Below, piece by piece: positions 8,060 to 15,691 of a stretch of 64,000 bases of DNA. The notes under the pieces were generated by a model. The model was not told where the DNA came from. It saw nothing but the letters and a program-made list of their open reading frames with translations, and ran no database searches. This DNA is from Streptomyces sp. NBC_01288. GTDB taxonomy: Bacteria; Actinomycetota; Actinomycetes; Streptomycetales; Streptomycetaceae. Made by a program: the position numbers and the translations under genes. The stretch lies in contig NZ_CP108427.1 of the NCBI RefSeq assembly GCF_035982055.1, forward strand, positions 5,083,001 through 5,147,000, read 5' to 3'. Each line of letters starts with the position of its first letter. Position 1 is the first letter of the stretch.

Positions 8060-8989
8060 GTGAGTAGTCCCGCCCTCGCCCTACGACCCCGACCCGGTCG
8101 TTCGCCCCGCACCCCGCTGGCCGCCGCCGGCACCGTCCTGATCGCCCTGCTGCTGAGCCTCCTCGCCCCCTTCGGCGCGGCAAGTGCGCACGCGATCGAC
8201 CAGAACGACGACGTCGACTGGTACCTGAACGACGGCAAGACCGCGTACGGCAACATGATCGACCAGGTCCGCGCCAGCGCCGAGGCCAACATCCTCTACG
8301 GCAGCCGCTCGGCGACCACCTGGACCACGGTCTCCACCGACAGCACCGGCACCAGCAGGCAGGCCGTCAGCAACGACGAGCGCAACAACTACTTCACGGT
8401 CAACATCAGCAGCAGCGAGCACCCGGAGATCCGCGTCCTGGTCCGCGCCCACGACCTGTACGTCCAGGGCTACCTGGTCCCGGGCACGAACACGTACTAC
8501 TACTTCAGCGACGCCACCCTGAACCACTGGCCCGGCGCCGGCACCTCCACCAACGTGCCGCGCGCCCTGCGCCTCCCCTTCGGCGGCAGCTACGCGTCCA
8601 TGTCGGCGTACGCCAACCAGACCGTGCGCAGCCCCCGGTTCTCCTACTCGTGGATGGCCTACAACCAGGGTGTCCTGGCCGCCGCGAACTCCACCGGCGC
8701 GCAGCGGGCCGGTGCGCTGATGTTCTTCGTCGAGTCGATCTCCGAGGGCGCCCGCTTCAACGCGATCTCGGACCGGATCGAGAACAACATCGGGTCGAGC
8801 ACGGGCTACCAGTTCGACGCGGACGACGACGGCCTGATCCACAACTGGCAGACCCTCGGCAACAACCTCCAGAACCGCCTCAACAACCAGAACACGGCGG
8901 CGACCCCGAACATCGGCCGCTACCACTTCGACACCCTCCAGGCGATCGCGAACATCCTGCGCCTCGCGATCAAGCAGGGCACCAAGTAG
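8060..8989 (+). CDS. Secreted ribosome-inactivating protein (rRNA N-glycosylase, type 1 RIP)
   Basis: 309 residues from GTG 8060, which has GGAG seven bases upstream. Residues about 1-45 are an Arg-rich N-region, hydrophobic core (GTVLIALLLSLLAPFGA) and cleavage site after SAHA: a Sec signal. The rest matches the ricin A-chain/Shiga RIP fold. All five active-site positions are visible: Tyr134 (HDLYVQGY), Tyr178 (GGSYASMSAYAN), Glu229 and Arg232 (ESISEGARF) and Trp263 (IHNWQTLGNNL), matching ricin Y80, Y123, E177, R180 and W211. The family removes the sarcin-ricin-loop adenine of large-subunit rRNA. No lectin B chain is encoded nearby. Bacterial RIPs are rare but known in Streptomyces (for example in S. 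coelicolor). Its stop codon is within a 12-bp tandem duplication. Confidence 0.88.
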   Translation: MSSPALALRPRPGRSPRTPLAAAGTVLIALLLSLLAPFGAASAHAIDQNDDVDWYLNDGKTAYGNMIDQVRASAEANILYGSRSATTWTTVSTDSTGTSRQAVSNDERNNYFTVNISSSEHPEIRVLVRAHDLYVQGYLVPGTNTYYYFSDATLNHWPGAGTSTNVPRALRLPFGGSYASMSAYANQTVRSPRFSYSWMAYNQGVLAAANSTGAQRAGALMFFVESISEGARFNAISDRIENNIGSSTGYQFDADDDGLIHNWQTLGNNLQNRLNNQNTAATPNIGRYHFDTLQAIANILRLAIKQGTK

Positions 8990-9001
8990 GGCACCAAGTA
9001 G
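8978..9001. repeat. 12-bp tandem duplication of the RIP stop codon
   Basis: GGCACCAAGTAG occurs twice in direct succession (8978-8989 and 8990-9001). The unit is four codons, so the second TAG is in frame with the first. Confidence 0.85.
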
Positions 9002-9023
9002 CCGACGGCGCCCACCCCTTGCC

Positions 9024-9058
9024 GCCCCGGCGGGACATCCCCCCTGTCCCGCCGGGGC
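9024..9058 (+). terminator. Terminator of the RIP gene
   Basis: GCCCCGGCGGGACA (9024-9037) and TGTCCCGCCGGGGC (9045-9058) are a perfect 14-bp stem with a 7-base loop, 34 bp after the RIP stop. No U-tract, as is usual in Streptomyces. Confidence 0.85.
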
Positions 9059-9121
9059 TCCCCGTACCCTCACCCGGCCCGCATACGCTGCCTTCACATC
9101 CGGCCCGCATACGCTGCCCCC

Positions 9122-10366
9122 GTGACCTCATCCCCCGCCGCGCGCACCGCACTTGACCTCACCGCCGACCTCCCGGTCCCCGACCTGGAGGACTTCTACC
9201 GGGACCTGCACCGACACCCCGAGCTGTCCGGCCGCGAACACCGCACGGCCACGAAGCTCGCCGAACGCCTCACCAAGGCGGGCTACGACACCGTCGAGGG
9301 CATCGGCGGCACCGGCGTCGCCGCGGTCCTGCGCAACGGTGACGGCCCGACCGTGCTGCTGCGCGCCGACATGGACGCGCTGCCGGTGCAGGAGGAGACC
9401 GGGCTGTCGTACGCCTCCTCGGTCCCCGGTGTGATGCACGCCTGCGGGCACGACCTGCACGTGACCTGGCTGGCCGGTGCCGCGCGGGCGCTGGCCGCCG
9501 GGCGGGACACCTGGTCGGGGACGCTGGTGCTGGTGGGCCAGCCCGCGGAGGAGACGGGTTCGGGTGCCGCGGCGATGGTGGCCGACGGCCTGTACGAGCG
9601 CGTCCCGCGCCCGGACGTGCTGCTCGCCCAGCACGCGGCGCCGGGACCGGCCGGGTTCTACCCGCACGTGCCCGGCCTGATCATGTCGGCCTCGACGGAC
9701 ATCGACATCGTCGTCCACGGCCTCGGCGGCCACGGCTCACGCCCGGAGGCGACGGTCGACCCGGTCGTCACCGCCGCGTACCTGGTGACCCGCCTTCAGA
9801 CGGTCGTCTCCCGGGAGATCGCCGCCCGTGACTCCGCGGTCCTGACCGTGGGCCGTATCGAGGCGGGCACCCGGCACAACATCATCCCGACCGAGGCCCG
9901 GATCTCCCTCAACCTGCGCACCCAGTCCGACGACGTGCGGGAGCGGATGATCGCCGCGATCCGCCGTATCGCGTCCGGCGAGTGCCTCGCCGCGGGCTGT
10001 CCGCGCGAGCCCGAGGTGACCATCGGCACCAGCCTCCCGACGATGGTCAACGACGCGGACACCGACCGCCGGATCGGCGCCGTCCACACCGAGGTCCTCG
10101 GCGCGGGCACGGTCTTCGACCCCGGCCCGGCCACGGGCAGCGAGGACTTCCCCCGCCTGGTCCCCGAGGGCGTCCCGTACTCCTACTGGTTCGTGACGAG
10201 CACCCCGGCGGACGTGTGGGACGCGGCGCCCGGCACGGACCTGATGGAGAAGTTCCACGCGGTGCCCAGCAACCACAGCCCGAACTTCGCACCCGACCTG
10301 GTGACGGTCGTCCCGGGGGTACGGACCCTGGTGTCGGGGGCGTTGGAGATCCTGACGGTGAACTAG
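9122..10366 (+). CDS. M20-family amidohydrolase / metallopeptidase
   Basis: 414 residues, typical for the M20D amidohydrolases that cleave N-acyl or indole-acetyl amino acids and related amides in the cytoplasm. Metal and catalytic motifs are in order: LLRADMDALPVQEETG (about 78-93), MHACGHDLHV (about 104-113), GQPAEETGSGAAAMV (about 140-154), the dimerisation region starting at VHGLGGHGSRPEATVDP (about 200-216), and PATGSEDFPRL near 340. Starts at GTG 9122. Single gene between two terminators. Substrate not determinable from sequence. Confidence 0.9.
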   Translation: MTSSPAARTALDLTADLPVPDLEDFYRDLHRHPELSGREHRTATKLAERLTKAGYDTVEGIGGTGVAAVLRNGDGPTVLLRADMDALPVQEETGLSYASSVPGVMHACGHDLHVTWLAGAARALAAGRDTWSGTLVLVGQPAEETGSGAAAMVADGLYERVPRPDVLLAQHAAPGPAGFYPHVPGLIMSASTDIDIVVHGLGGHGSRPEATVDPVVTAAYLVTRLQTVVSREIAARDSAVLTVGRIEAGTRHNIIPTEARISLNLRTQSDDVRERMIAAIRRIASGECLAAGCPREPEVTIGTSLPTMVNDADTDRRIGAVHTEVLGAGTVFDPGPATGSEDFPRLVPEGVPYSYWFVTSTPADVWDAAPGTDLMEKFHAVPSNHSPNFAPDLVTVVPGVRTLVSGALEILTVN

Positions 10367-10380
10367 ACGCGGTCGCCGAG

Positions 10381-10407
10381 CACCCCGGCGCGGCCCGTGC
10401 CGGGGTG
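10381..10407. terminator. Bidirectional terminator between amidohydrolase and RidA-like gene
   Basis: CACCCCGGC (10381-10389) pairs with GCCGGGGTG (10399-10407) between two convergent genes that stop at 10366 and 10432. Confidence 0.75.
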
Positions 10408-10431
10408 GCTCCGTGTCAGGGTGGCTTCGGG

Positions 10432-10839
10432 TCAGGCGATGACCGCGTAGCCGTCGACCTCTATGAGCCATTCCGGCAGGCCGAGTGCCTCGACGCCGAG
10501 GTAGGTGCTGGCGGGCAGCGGCCACTCGCCGTCGAAGGCCTTGCTGCCGGCGGTGAAGACCGTGTCGATCATCTCGGGGCGGTGGCCCACCACGTGGATC
10601 GTCATCTTGATCAGGTCCGCCGGGGTGGCGCCGGCCGCTTCGAGCGCGGCCCTGAGGTTGCGGAAGACCTGTTCGGCCTGGGCCGCGAAGTCACCGGGGC
10701 CGACGAGCTGCCCCTCGGTGTCGATGGCGACCTGCCCGGCGATGGCCACGAACCGGGTGCCGGTCGCGGCGACGACCTGCGTGTAGAGGTTCATGACGGG
10801 CGGGGCGAGTGTCGGGGGGTTGATCATTTCCGCGGACAT
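10432..10839 (-). CDS. RidA/YjgF-family protein lacking the canonical arginine
   Basis: 135 residues from ATG 10839, which has GGGAG five bases upstream. The YjgF/UK114 fold is clear: FVAIAGQVAIDTEGQLVG, then QVFRNLRAALEAAGATPADL and LIEVDGYAVIA. Archetypal RidA uses an Arg near residue 105 to deaminate reactive enamine/imine intermediates of PLP enzymes; here that segment reads WPLPASTYLGVEALGL, with Ser-Thr in place of the usual Arg. It is therefore probably a non-RidA subgroup with another ligand. It follows a G-rich tandem repeat at its 5' side and a monooxygenase operon further upstream on the same strand. Confidence 0.85.
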   Translation of the reverse strand: MSAEMINPPTLAPPVMNLYTQVVAATGTRFVAIAGQVAIDTEGQLVGPGDFAAQAEQVFRNLRAALEAAGATPADLIKMTIHVVGHRPEMIDTVFTAGSKAFDGEWPLPASTYLGVEALGLPEWLIEVDGYAVIA

Positions 10840-10874
10840 GTGTACTCCCAAGGGGGTTGTGGGGAGGGCGAGTT

Positions 10875-10954
10875 GGGTCGGGCGGGGGTGTTGTGGAGGG
10901 GGTGGGCCGGGTCGGGCGAGGGTGTTGTGGAGAGGGTGGTTGGGGTCGGGTCGG
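10875..10954. repeat. 34-bp G-rich tandem repeat, about 2.3 copies
   Basis: Copies begin with GGGTCGGG at 10875, 10909 and 10943, spaced exactly 34 bp; the third is partial. The + strand is a run of G-tracts. It occupies the 290-bp gap between the RidA-like start and the monooxygenase stop; nothing else recognisable is there. On the transcribed strand for RidA it would be a C-rich leader or promoter region. Confidence 0.75.
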
Positions 10955-11129
10955 ACAGCCCGGCCCGTGGCTGGGGCCTGCCCGGCGGATCAGGTCGCGG
11001 GAAACCGGCGGGGATTGATCAGCGCCGGTGGGCTGGGTGAGGCGGGCGTGCCGGATCCCGTGTCTGCGGCAGGATTCGCCGGAGAAGCGTCGAGGGACTG
11101 AGGCGGGCCGGGTGTAGTGGACGGGACCG

Positions 11130-12707
11130 TTAGCGGTTGGTTCCGGTGAGGCCGGACCGGTCGAGGGCATCCCGGGTGACGGCCGCGAGCTTTCCGGGGT
11201 CGTGCTCCTCGGTCGCCCAGGCCACATGGCCGTCGGGGCGGATCAGGGCGGCGGTGACCTCCGCCCAGGGGGCGTGTTCCCCGGTGTGTGTGCCGGTGCG
11301 GGTGACCAGGGGGCCGTCCTCGGCGGTGGCCAGGGGCGTTTCCCGGTCGTCGCGGGGGCCGCGCAGGTCGAGCAGGACGTGGTGGCCGGTCCTGAGCAGG
11401 GCGAACACGGTGTCGCCGTCGTCGGTGAAGGCGAGGTCGGGCGCTCGCCGGCCCACGAGCGGGTGCGCGTCGGCGGTGGGGGCGTCGTAGGCGACGTGCA
11501 GCCCGGACAGGCGCTCGCCCAGGGTCCGGCTCAACGCGGGCTGCTCGGCGACGAGTTTGCTGAGCAGCGAACGCAGTCGCTGGCCGTCCGGGGTGAACGC
11601 GGCGATCAGGGCCGTCTGCGCGGCGGTGTGCTCCAGCAGGTCGGCGCCGACCGGGTGGCGCTCGTCGTGGTACGTGTCGAGCAGGCCGGCCGGTGCCCGG
11701 CCCTGGATGGTGGCCGCGAGTTTCCAGCCGAGGTTGGTGGCGTCCTGGACGCCGACGTTGAGCCCCACCCCGCCCGCGGGCATGTGCTGGTGGGCGGCGT
11801 CACCGGCGAGGACCACCCGGCCCTTGACGTAACGCTCCGCCAGGCGGCTGGTGTTGCCGTAGCGGGACAGCCAGGCCGGTGAGTGCAGACCGAAGTCCGT
11901 CCCCGTGACCTGCCGGACGTTCGCCCGTAGTTCCTCCAGGGTGAGGTCGCCGGGCCAGTCGGTGCGGACGTCGGCGGGCACGGTGCCGACGACGCGGTGC
12001 AGGCCGCCCGGCAGCGCGACGATCATCAGGAGGCCGTCGATGCCGGTCCTGCTGAACGCCACCCCGGGCGGGGGCTCGTCCAGGACGACGTCGCCGAGGA
12101 AGCCCAGCACGGTGAAGTCGTCGCCCGGGTAAGGGATGTGAGCGCTCGTACGGACCGTGCTGCGTGTGCCGTCGCAGCCCGCCACGTAGAGCGCTTGCTC
12201 GTCGTACGGGCCGTCCGGTCCCTCGATGTGCACGGTGACCGAGTCGGCGGTCTCGGTCAGACCGGTGACGCGGTGGCCGCGGCGGATGTCCGCGCCGGCC
12301 GCCCGGGCCTGGATCTCGAACAGTTCCTCGGTACGGCTCTGGAGCAGCGCCAGGGTGAAGGGGTAGCGGGTCTCCAGCAGGCCGAAGTCGAGCCGGCTGT
12401 CGAGGACCGCGAAGTGTCCGCTGGGGATGTGCAGGCCCTCTTCGAGGAAGGGTTTCTCCAGGCCGCGGGAGGCCAGCAGCTCGATGGTGCGGGGGTGGAC
12501 GGTGAGCGCCTTGGAGTTCGGATCGCGCTCCAGGCGCGGCTCCAGGACGGTGACCGTGATGCCGGCGAGCCGCAGCTCGGCGGCCAGCCAGAGCCCGACG
12601 GGCCCCGCTCCCGCGATGACGACCTGTTGATTCATGGTGCCCGGGTGGTTCGTGGCGACCTGTTGATTACCGGCGACCTGTCGATTCGTGCCGACCTGTT
12701 GGTTCAT
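11130..12707 (-). CDS. FAD-dependent aromatic monooxygenase (class A, PHBH fold)
   Basis: 525 residues. FAD-binding GxGxxG at VVIAGAGPVGLWLAAEL (about 28-44), a second FAD/ribose motif VLAGDAAHQHMPAGGVG (about 310-326) followed by LNVGVQDATNLGWKLA, and a thioredoxin-like C-terminus (about 420-525, VGRRAPDLAF) as in phenol- and rifampicin-type hydroxylases. Uses NAD(P)H and O2 to hydroxylate an aromatic substrate. ATG 12707 overlaps the esterase stop as ATGA and has GGAG four bases upstream, so it is the second, translationally coupled gene of a TetR-controlled operon. The first 30 residues are five 6-residue units encoded by an 18-bp tandem repeat; the family's normal start corresponds to the last unit. 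Substrate unknown; detoxification or antibiotic modification are possible. Confidence 0.88.
   Translation of the reverse strand: MNQQVGTNRQVAGNQQVATNHPGTMNQQVVIAGAGPVGLWLAAELRLAGITVTVLEPRLERDPNSKALTVHPRTIELLASRGLEKPFLEEGLHIPSGHFAVLDSRLDFGLLETRYPFTLALLQSRTEELFEIQARAAGADIRRGHRVTGLTETADSVTVHIEGPDGPYDEQALYVAGCDGTRSTVRTSAHIPYPGDDFTVLGFLGDVVLDEPPPGVAFSRTGIDGLLMIVALPGGLHRVVGTVPADVRTDWPGDLTLEELRANVRQVTGTDFGLHSPAWLSRYGNTSRLAERYVKGRVVLAGDAAHQHMPAGGVGLNVGVQDATNLGWKLAATIQGRAPAGLLDTYHDERHPVGADLLEHTAAQTALIAAFTPDGQRLRSLLSKLVAEQPALSRTLGERLSGLHVAYDAPTADAHPLVGRRAPDLAFTDDGDTVFALLRTGHHVLLDLRGPRDDRETPLATAEDGPLVTRTGTHTGEHAPWAEVTAALIRPDGHVAWATEEHDPGKLAAVTRDALDRSGLTGTNR
12618..12707. repeat. 18-bp x 5 minisatellite forming the monooxygenase N-terminus
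   Basis: On the minus strand five consecutive 18-bp units encode MNQQVG, TNRQVA, GNQQVA, TNHPGT and MNQQVV. The first and last units both start with ATG and carry the CAACAGGTCG core. The array supplies a start codon that overlaps the upstream stop. Confidence 0.85.
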
Positions 12708-13636
12708 GACGCTCCGATCCCGTGGGCGAACGCGGTAGTCCAGGCCGCTACGGCCCGGCGGCTCGCGCGGATGCCCGGGGCCAGGACGTCGAACATGTGC
12801 GGTACGCCGGGTACGAGGTGAAGTTCGACGGAGTTGCCGGCCGCGCTCAGCCGGGCGGCGAACTCCAGCGCCTCGTCCCGCGCCGGATCGACCCCGTCGA
12901 CCAGGATGTAGCTGGCCGGCAGGTCGCTCAGATCCTTCGCCCGAGCCGGTACGGCGTACCCGGCCTCCGGGTCGCGCCCCTGGAGGTAGAACTCCCAACC
13001 GGCCGCCGCCCCTTGCCGGTTGAAGAGCTTCGGGTCGGTGACGGCCCGGGCCGAAACGGTCTCCAGGCGGTCGTCGAGGACCGGGTATCCGAGGTGGAGG
13101 TACCTGATGTGCGGTCCCTGCCGGTCACGGGCGGCGAGGGCCACGGCCGCGACCAGGGCGGCACCGGCGGAGTGCCCGCCCAGGGCCAGCCTCGCCACGT
13201 CGACTCCCAGGGCGTCCGCTTCGTCGACGACCCAGCGCAGGGCGGCGTAGCAGTCGTCGAACGCGGCGGGGTAGGGGTTCTCGGGGGCGAGCCGGTAGTC
13301 CGGGGCGACGACGGCGATACCCAGCTCCGCGGTCAGCCGCCGGCAGGTGGCGTCCTCCGCGTTGGGCCCGCCGAGGACGAACCCGCCCCCGTGGATCCAG
13401 ACCGCCACGGGCAGCGGGGCGGCGCTCCTCGCCACGGGGGTGTAGAGCCGAAGGCTCAGCACGTGACCGTCCACACCGTCCACACGGATCTCACGGTCCT
13501 CGACGTTCACCTCACCGTCCGACTTGCCGTCACCGCTGGCCGCGCTCAGGGCCACCCGGGCTCCCGGCACATCGGCGAAAACATCCATCTCCGGCAGCGA
13601 GTCATAAACCGGAAGAAACTCAGGATCCAGGAACAC
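12704..13636 (-). CDS. HSL-family alpha/beta-hydrolase (esterase)
   Basis: 310 residues from GTG 13636, preceded at six bases by GAGGAG; an upstream extension is possible but lacks a ribosome site. Hormone-sensitive-lipase hallmarks: oxyanion motif VWIHGGGFVLGGP (about 78-90), nucleophile elbow LALGGHSAGAAL (about 150-161), Asp in VDGVDPARDEAL (about 247-258) and His in PGVPHMFDVL (about 276-285). Cytoplasmic carboxylester hydrolase. First gene of the operon with the monooxygenase, divergent from the tetR gene, with palindromic operators between. Together they suggest uptake-coupled hydrolysis and oxidation of an aromatic ester (inference). Confidence 0.9.
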   Translation of the reverse strand: MFLDPEFLPVYDSLPEMDVFADVPGARVALSAASGDGKSDGEVNVEDREIRVDGVDGHVLSLRLYTPVARSAAPLPVAVWIHGGGFVLGGPNAEDATCRRLTAELGIAVVAPDYRLAPENPYPAAFDDCYAALRWVVDEADALGVDVARLALGGHSAGAALVAAVALAARDRQGPHIRYLHLGYPVLDDRLETVSARAVTDPKLFNRQGAAAGWEFYLQGRDPEAGYAVPARAKDLSDLPASYILVDGVDPARDEALEFAARLSAAGNSVELHLVPGVPHMFDVLAPGIRASRRAVAAWTTAFAHGIGAS

Positions 13637-13680
13637 AGCACACTCCTCACCTCTTGGGCACTGACCAACGGTATCGCTCC

Positions 13681-13730
13681 CTTGTCCAGTGGACAAGGGC
13701 GATCATCTATATCGTTGGCCACCGGACAAG
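13681..13730. promoter_or_regulatory. Two TetR operators and divergent promoter
   Basis: CTTGTCCAGTGGACAAG (13681-13697) is a perfect palindrome with 8-bp arms; a second, imperfect copy is TTGGCCACCGGACAAG (13715-13730). On the minus strand TTGTCC within the first site, 17 bp, then TACCGT makes a plausible -35/-10 for the esterase, so repressor binding would block it. An AT-rich CATCTATATCG lies between the sites. Confidence 0.7.
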
Positions 13731-13802
13731 AGGAGCCGAGGGGTCGAGGAGCCGAGGAGTCATGGAGCCGAGGAGCCCAGGAGTCATGGAGGAAGGCGCA
13801 CC

Positions 13803-14414
13803 ATGGGCATAAGCCGTGCGGCGGTCGTCGACGCGGCACTCGACGTGCTCGACGAGCAGGGCCTGGACAAGGTGACGATGCGCGCCGTCGCGGACAGGCT
13901 GGGCGTGCAGCACAACACCGTCCGGTGGCACGCGGAGAACAAGCAGCGCCTGCTGGTCCTCATGTCGGACGCCATCTTCACGGGGCTGGACGTCGACACG
14001 CTCCCCGCGCAGTGGGACGACCGCTTCCGCGCCCTCGCCCGCTGGAGCCGGAGAGCCCTCCTGGCCCATCGCGACGGAGCACGCCTGGTCTCCGGAATCG
14101 CGACCACGGAGACCCACACGTACCGGCTGGCCGACACGATGATCCAGACCCTGCTGGACGCGGGTTTCCCACCCCGGACGGCGGCCTGGGCGAACTGGAC
14201 CGTGTTCTACCTGATCCTCGGCATCACCCAGGAACAACAAGCCCAGTCCGCCGACGCCCCCGACCCCGTACTGGCCTTCGACGACGATACGTTCCCGGCC
14301 CTGCGCAAGGCCTCCGCCCACGTCATCGCCGGCACCTTCGACGAACGCTTCAAGTTCGCCCTGGACATGCAAATGACAGCCCTGGAGGTGGAGTTGGCCC
14401 GAACTACCGCCTAG
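13803..14414 (+). CDS. TetR-family repressor (TetR/TetR_C type)
   Basis: 203 residues from ATG 13803, with GGAGGAAGG upstream. The N-terminal helix-turn-helix is at about 8-50 (KVTMRAVADRLGVQHNTVRW), close to the classical tetracycline-repressor subgroup; the remaining all-alpha domain is the ligand pocket. Divergent from the esterase/monooxygenase operon with operators in the gap, so it most likely represses that operon and itself until a small aromatic or lipophilic inducer binds. The leader has imperfect GGAGCCGAGGAGTCAT repeats. Its TAG shares the four bases CTAG with the stop of the convergent next gene. Confidence 0.88.
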   Translation: MGISRAAVVDAALDVLDEQGLDKVTMRAVADRLGVQHNTVRWHAENKQRLLVLMSDAIFTGLDVDTLPAQWDDRFRALARWSRRALLAHRDGARLVSGIATTETHTYRLADTMIQTLLDAGFPPRTAAWANWTVFYLILGITQEQQAQSADAPDPVLAFDDDTFPALRKASAHVIAGTFDERFKFALDMQMTALEVELARTTA

Positions 14415-15592
14415 CCCTGCGGCTGAAGCTGAAGCAGCTGCTTCCGCACGTGGTCCAGCGCACCCGCGCGACGCCCCGGCACCCGACTCCTCAACTCGGC
14501 GAGCGTGAGCCCGAGTTCACGGGCGGTCGCGGGGTCGTGGATCTGCCCCCACTGATGATGAGCCCGGTCGACCGCCGCCTCGACGGCCGCTGTGTCGGGT
14601 GACTGTCCCGCCGCCAACCTCGCCGCAGCCACCACAAGCCAGGCCCGACAGCTCCGCACCGGATCCCCGGCCAACATCGCGAGATCGGCCCGCACTTCGA
14701 TCCAGTGCAGCGCTTCTTCGGAACCCCGGCCGTGCGCCCGCACGGCGGCCTGCTCGTGTTCGGCGGCGAGGGCATCGGCGTCGGCATGACGACCGGCTTG
14801 GACGGCATCCGTGATGGCGCCATGGGGGTCGGCATCCTGATGCCGGCCTGGGCTGTTCCGACTCAGGCCAGCATTGATCAGCCCGTCCGGCGTTTGAGGA
14901 CGAGGCCCCTTCAGGGCCGATGGGGGTCTGGGGGCGCAGCCCCCAGGGACGCCCGCCCCAACGCTCCCCGGCGACGACAACACCACGTCCGCATACCCCT
15001 CCGCCCCCAGCCGACCGACCGCCTGCTGATGCAACTGCTCAACCGGCGGACGCCACCCGCTGCGCAGGATCGTCGCGACCGCCTTCATGTACGAGGGGAC
15101 AGCCACGCTGCGCCGAGCGGGAGGCGGGGCGATGCGACCGTAAACGGTGTTCGTGCGGCCCGAGTCGAGGGGGTGAGCCCGCAGCCACTGCCAGGTCTCC
15201 GCATCCGTGTGCAGGTCGAGCAGCAACGTCGTCGTCCCGGGTGCGCGCAGGCGCAGCTCCTCGCGGACCCAGGCCCAGGGGAACGCGGTGTAGCGGACGG
15301 TCGCCGGGGTCGTACGGGCCAGTGCCAGGTGCGGAAGGTGCTGTTTCCGGTCGAGTTGGAGCTGGCCGGTGACGAACACGGTCAACGGACCCGGTGCCGT
15401 GGCGGCGGCCCGCAACCGGGTCAGCACGGCCTGCGGCTCCAGCGGGTCGGCGAGTTCGACGACGTTGGCGGTGTCGGTGCCGGACAGGACGGCGGGGTCG
15501 ACGGCCGCCAGGACGGGGAGTACGGAGGCCGCGTCCACCAGCCGGCCCCTGCCGACCGGCGAGGCCGCGAGCAGCAGCACCGTTCCAGGCAT
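14411..15592 (-). CDS. Uncharacterised Streptomyces protein with in-frame repeat insertion and TPR-like C-terminus
   Basis: 393 residues from ATG 15592, which has GGGGGAGGG upstream. Residues 1-150 form an alpha/beta domain (MPGTVLLLAASPVGRGRLVD; GPLTVFVTGQLQL; GTTTLLLDLHTDAETWQWL), suggesting a caspase- or hydrolase-like fold, but no catalytic pair can be named. Residues about 255-390 are helical and TPR-like (ADALAAEHEQAAVRAHGRGS, then DPVRSCRAWLVVAAARLAAG). Between them residues about 214-240 are encoded by a Streptomyces-type interspersed repeat. Role unknown. Confidence 0.6.
   Translation of the reverse strand: MPGTVLLLAASPVGRGRLVDAASVLPVLAAVDPAVLSGTDTANVVELADPLEPQAVLTRLRAAATAPGPLTVFVTGQLQLDRKQHLPHLALARTTPATVRYTAFPWAWVREELRLRAPGTTTLLLDLHTDAETWQWLRAHPLDSGRTNTVYGRIAPPPARRSVAVPSYMKAVATILRSGWRPPVEQLHQQAVGRLGAEGYADVVLSSPGSVGAGVPGGCAPRPPSALKGPRPQTPDGLINAGLSRNSPGRHQDADPHGAITDAVQAGRHADADALAAEHEQAAVRAHGRGSEEALHWIEVRADLAMLAGDPVRSCRAWLVVAAARLAAGQSPDTAAVEAAVDRAHHQWGQIHDPATARELGLTLAELRSRVPGRRAGALDHVRKQLLQLQPQG
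14875..14950. repeat. Streptomyces-type interspersed repeat inside a coding sequence
   Basis: The segment GTCCGGCGTTTGAGGACGAG followed by two hairpins is a motif common between genes in many Streptomyces. Hairpins: GGCCC/GGGCC at about 14904-14918 and CTGGGGGC (14928-14935) / GCCCCCAG (14939-14946). Here it lies within the gene at 14411-15592 and keeps the frame open. Confidence 0.75.
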
Positions 15593-15691
15593 ACGCCCTC
15601 CCCCGAACCGTCGAACACAGCGATCACATCGTTCACTTCGTACCTCAGCACCGTAACCTCTGCCCAACCTCTGCTGCCGCAAAGGGTGATG

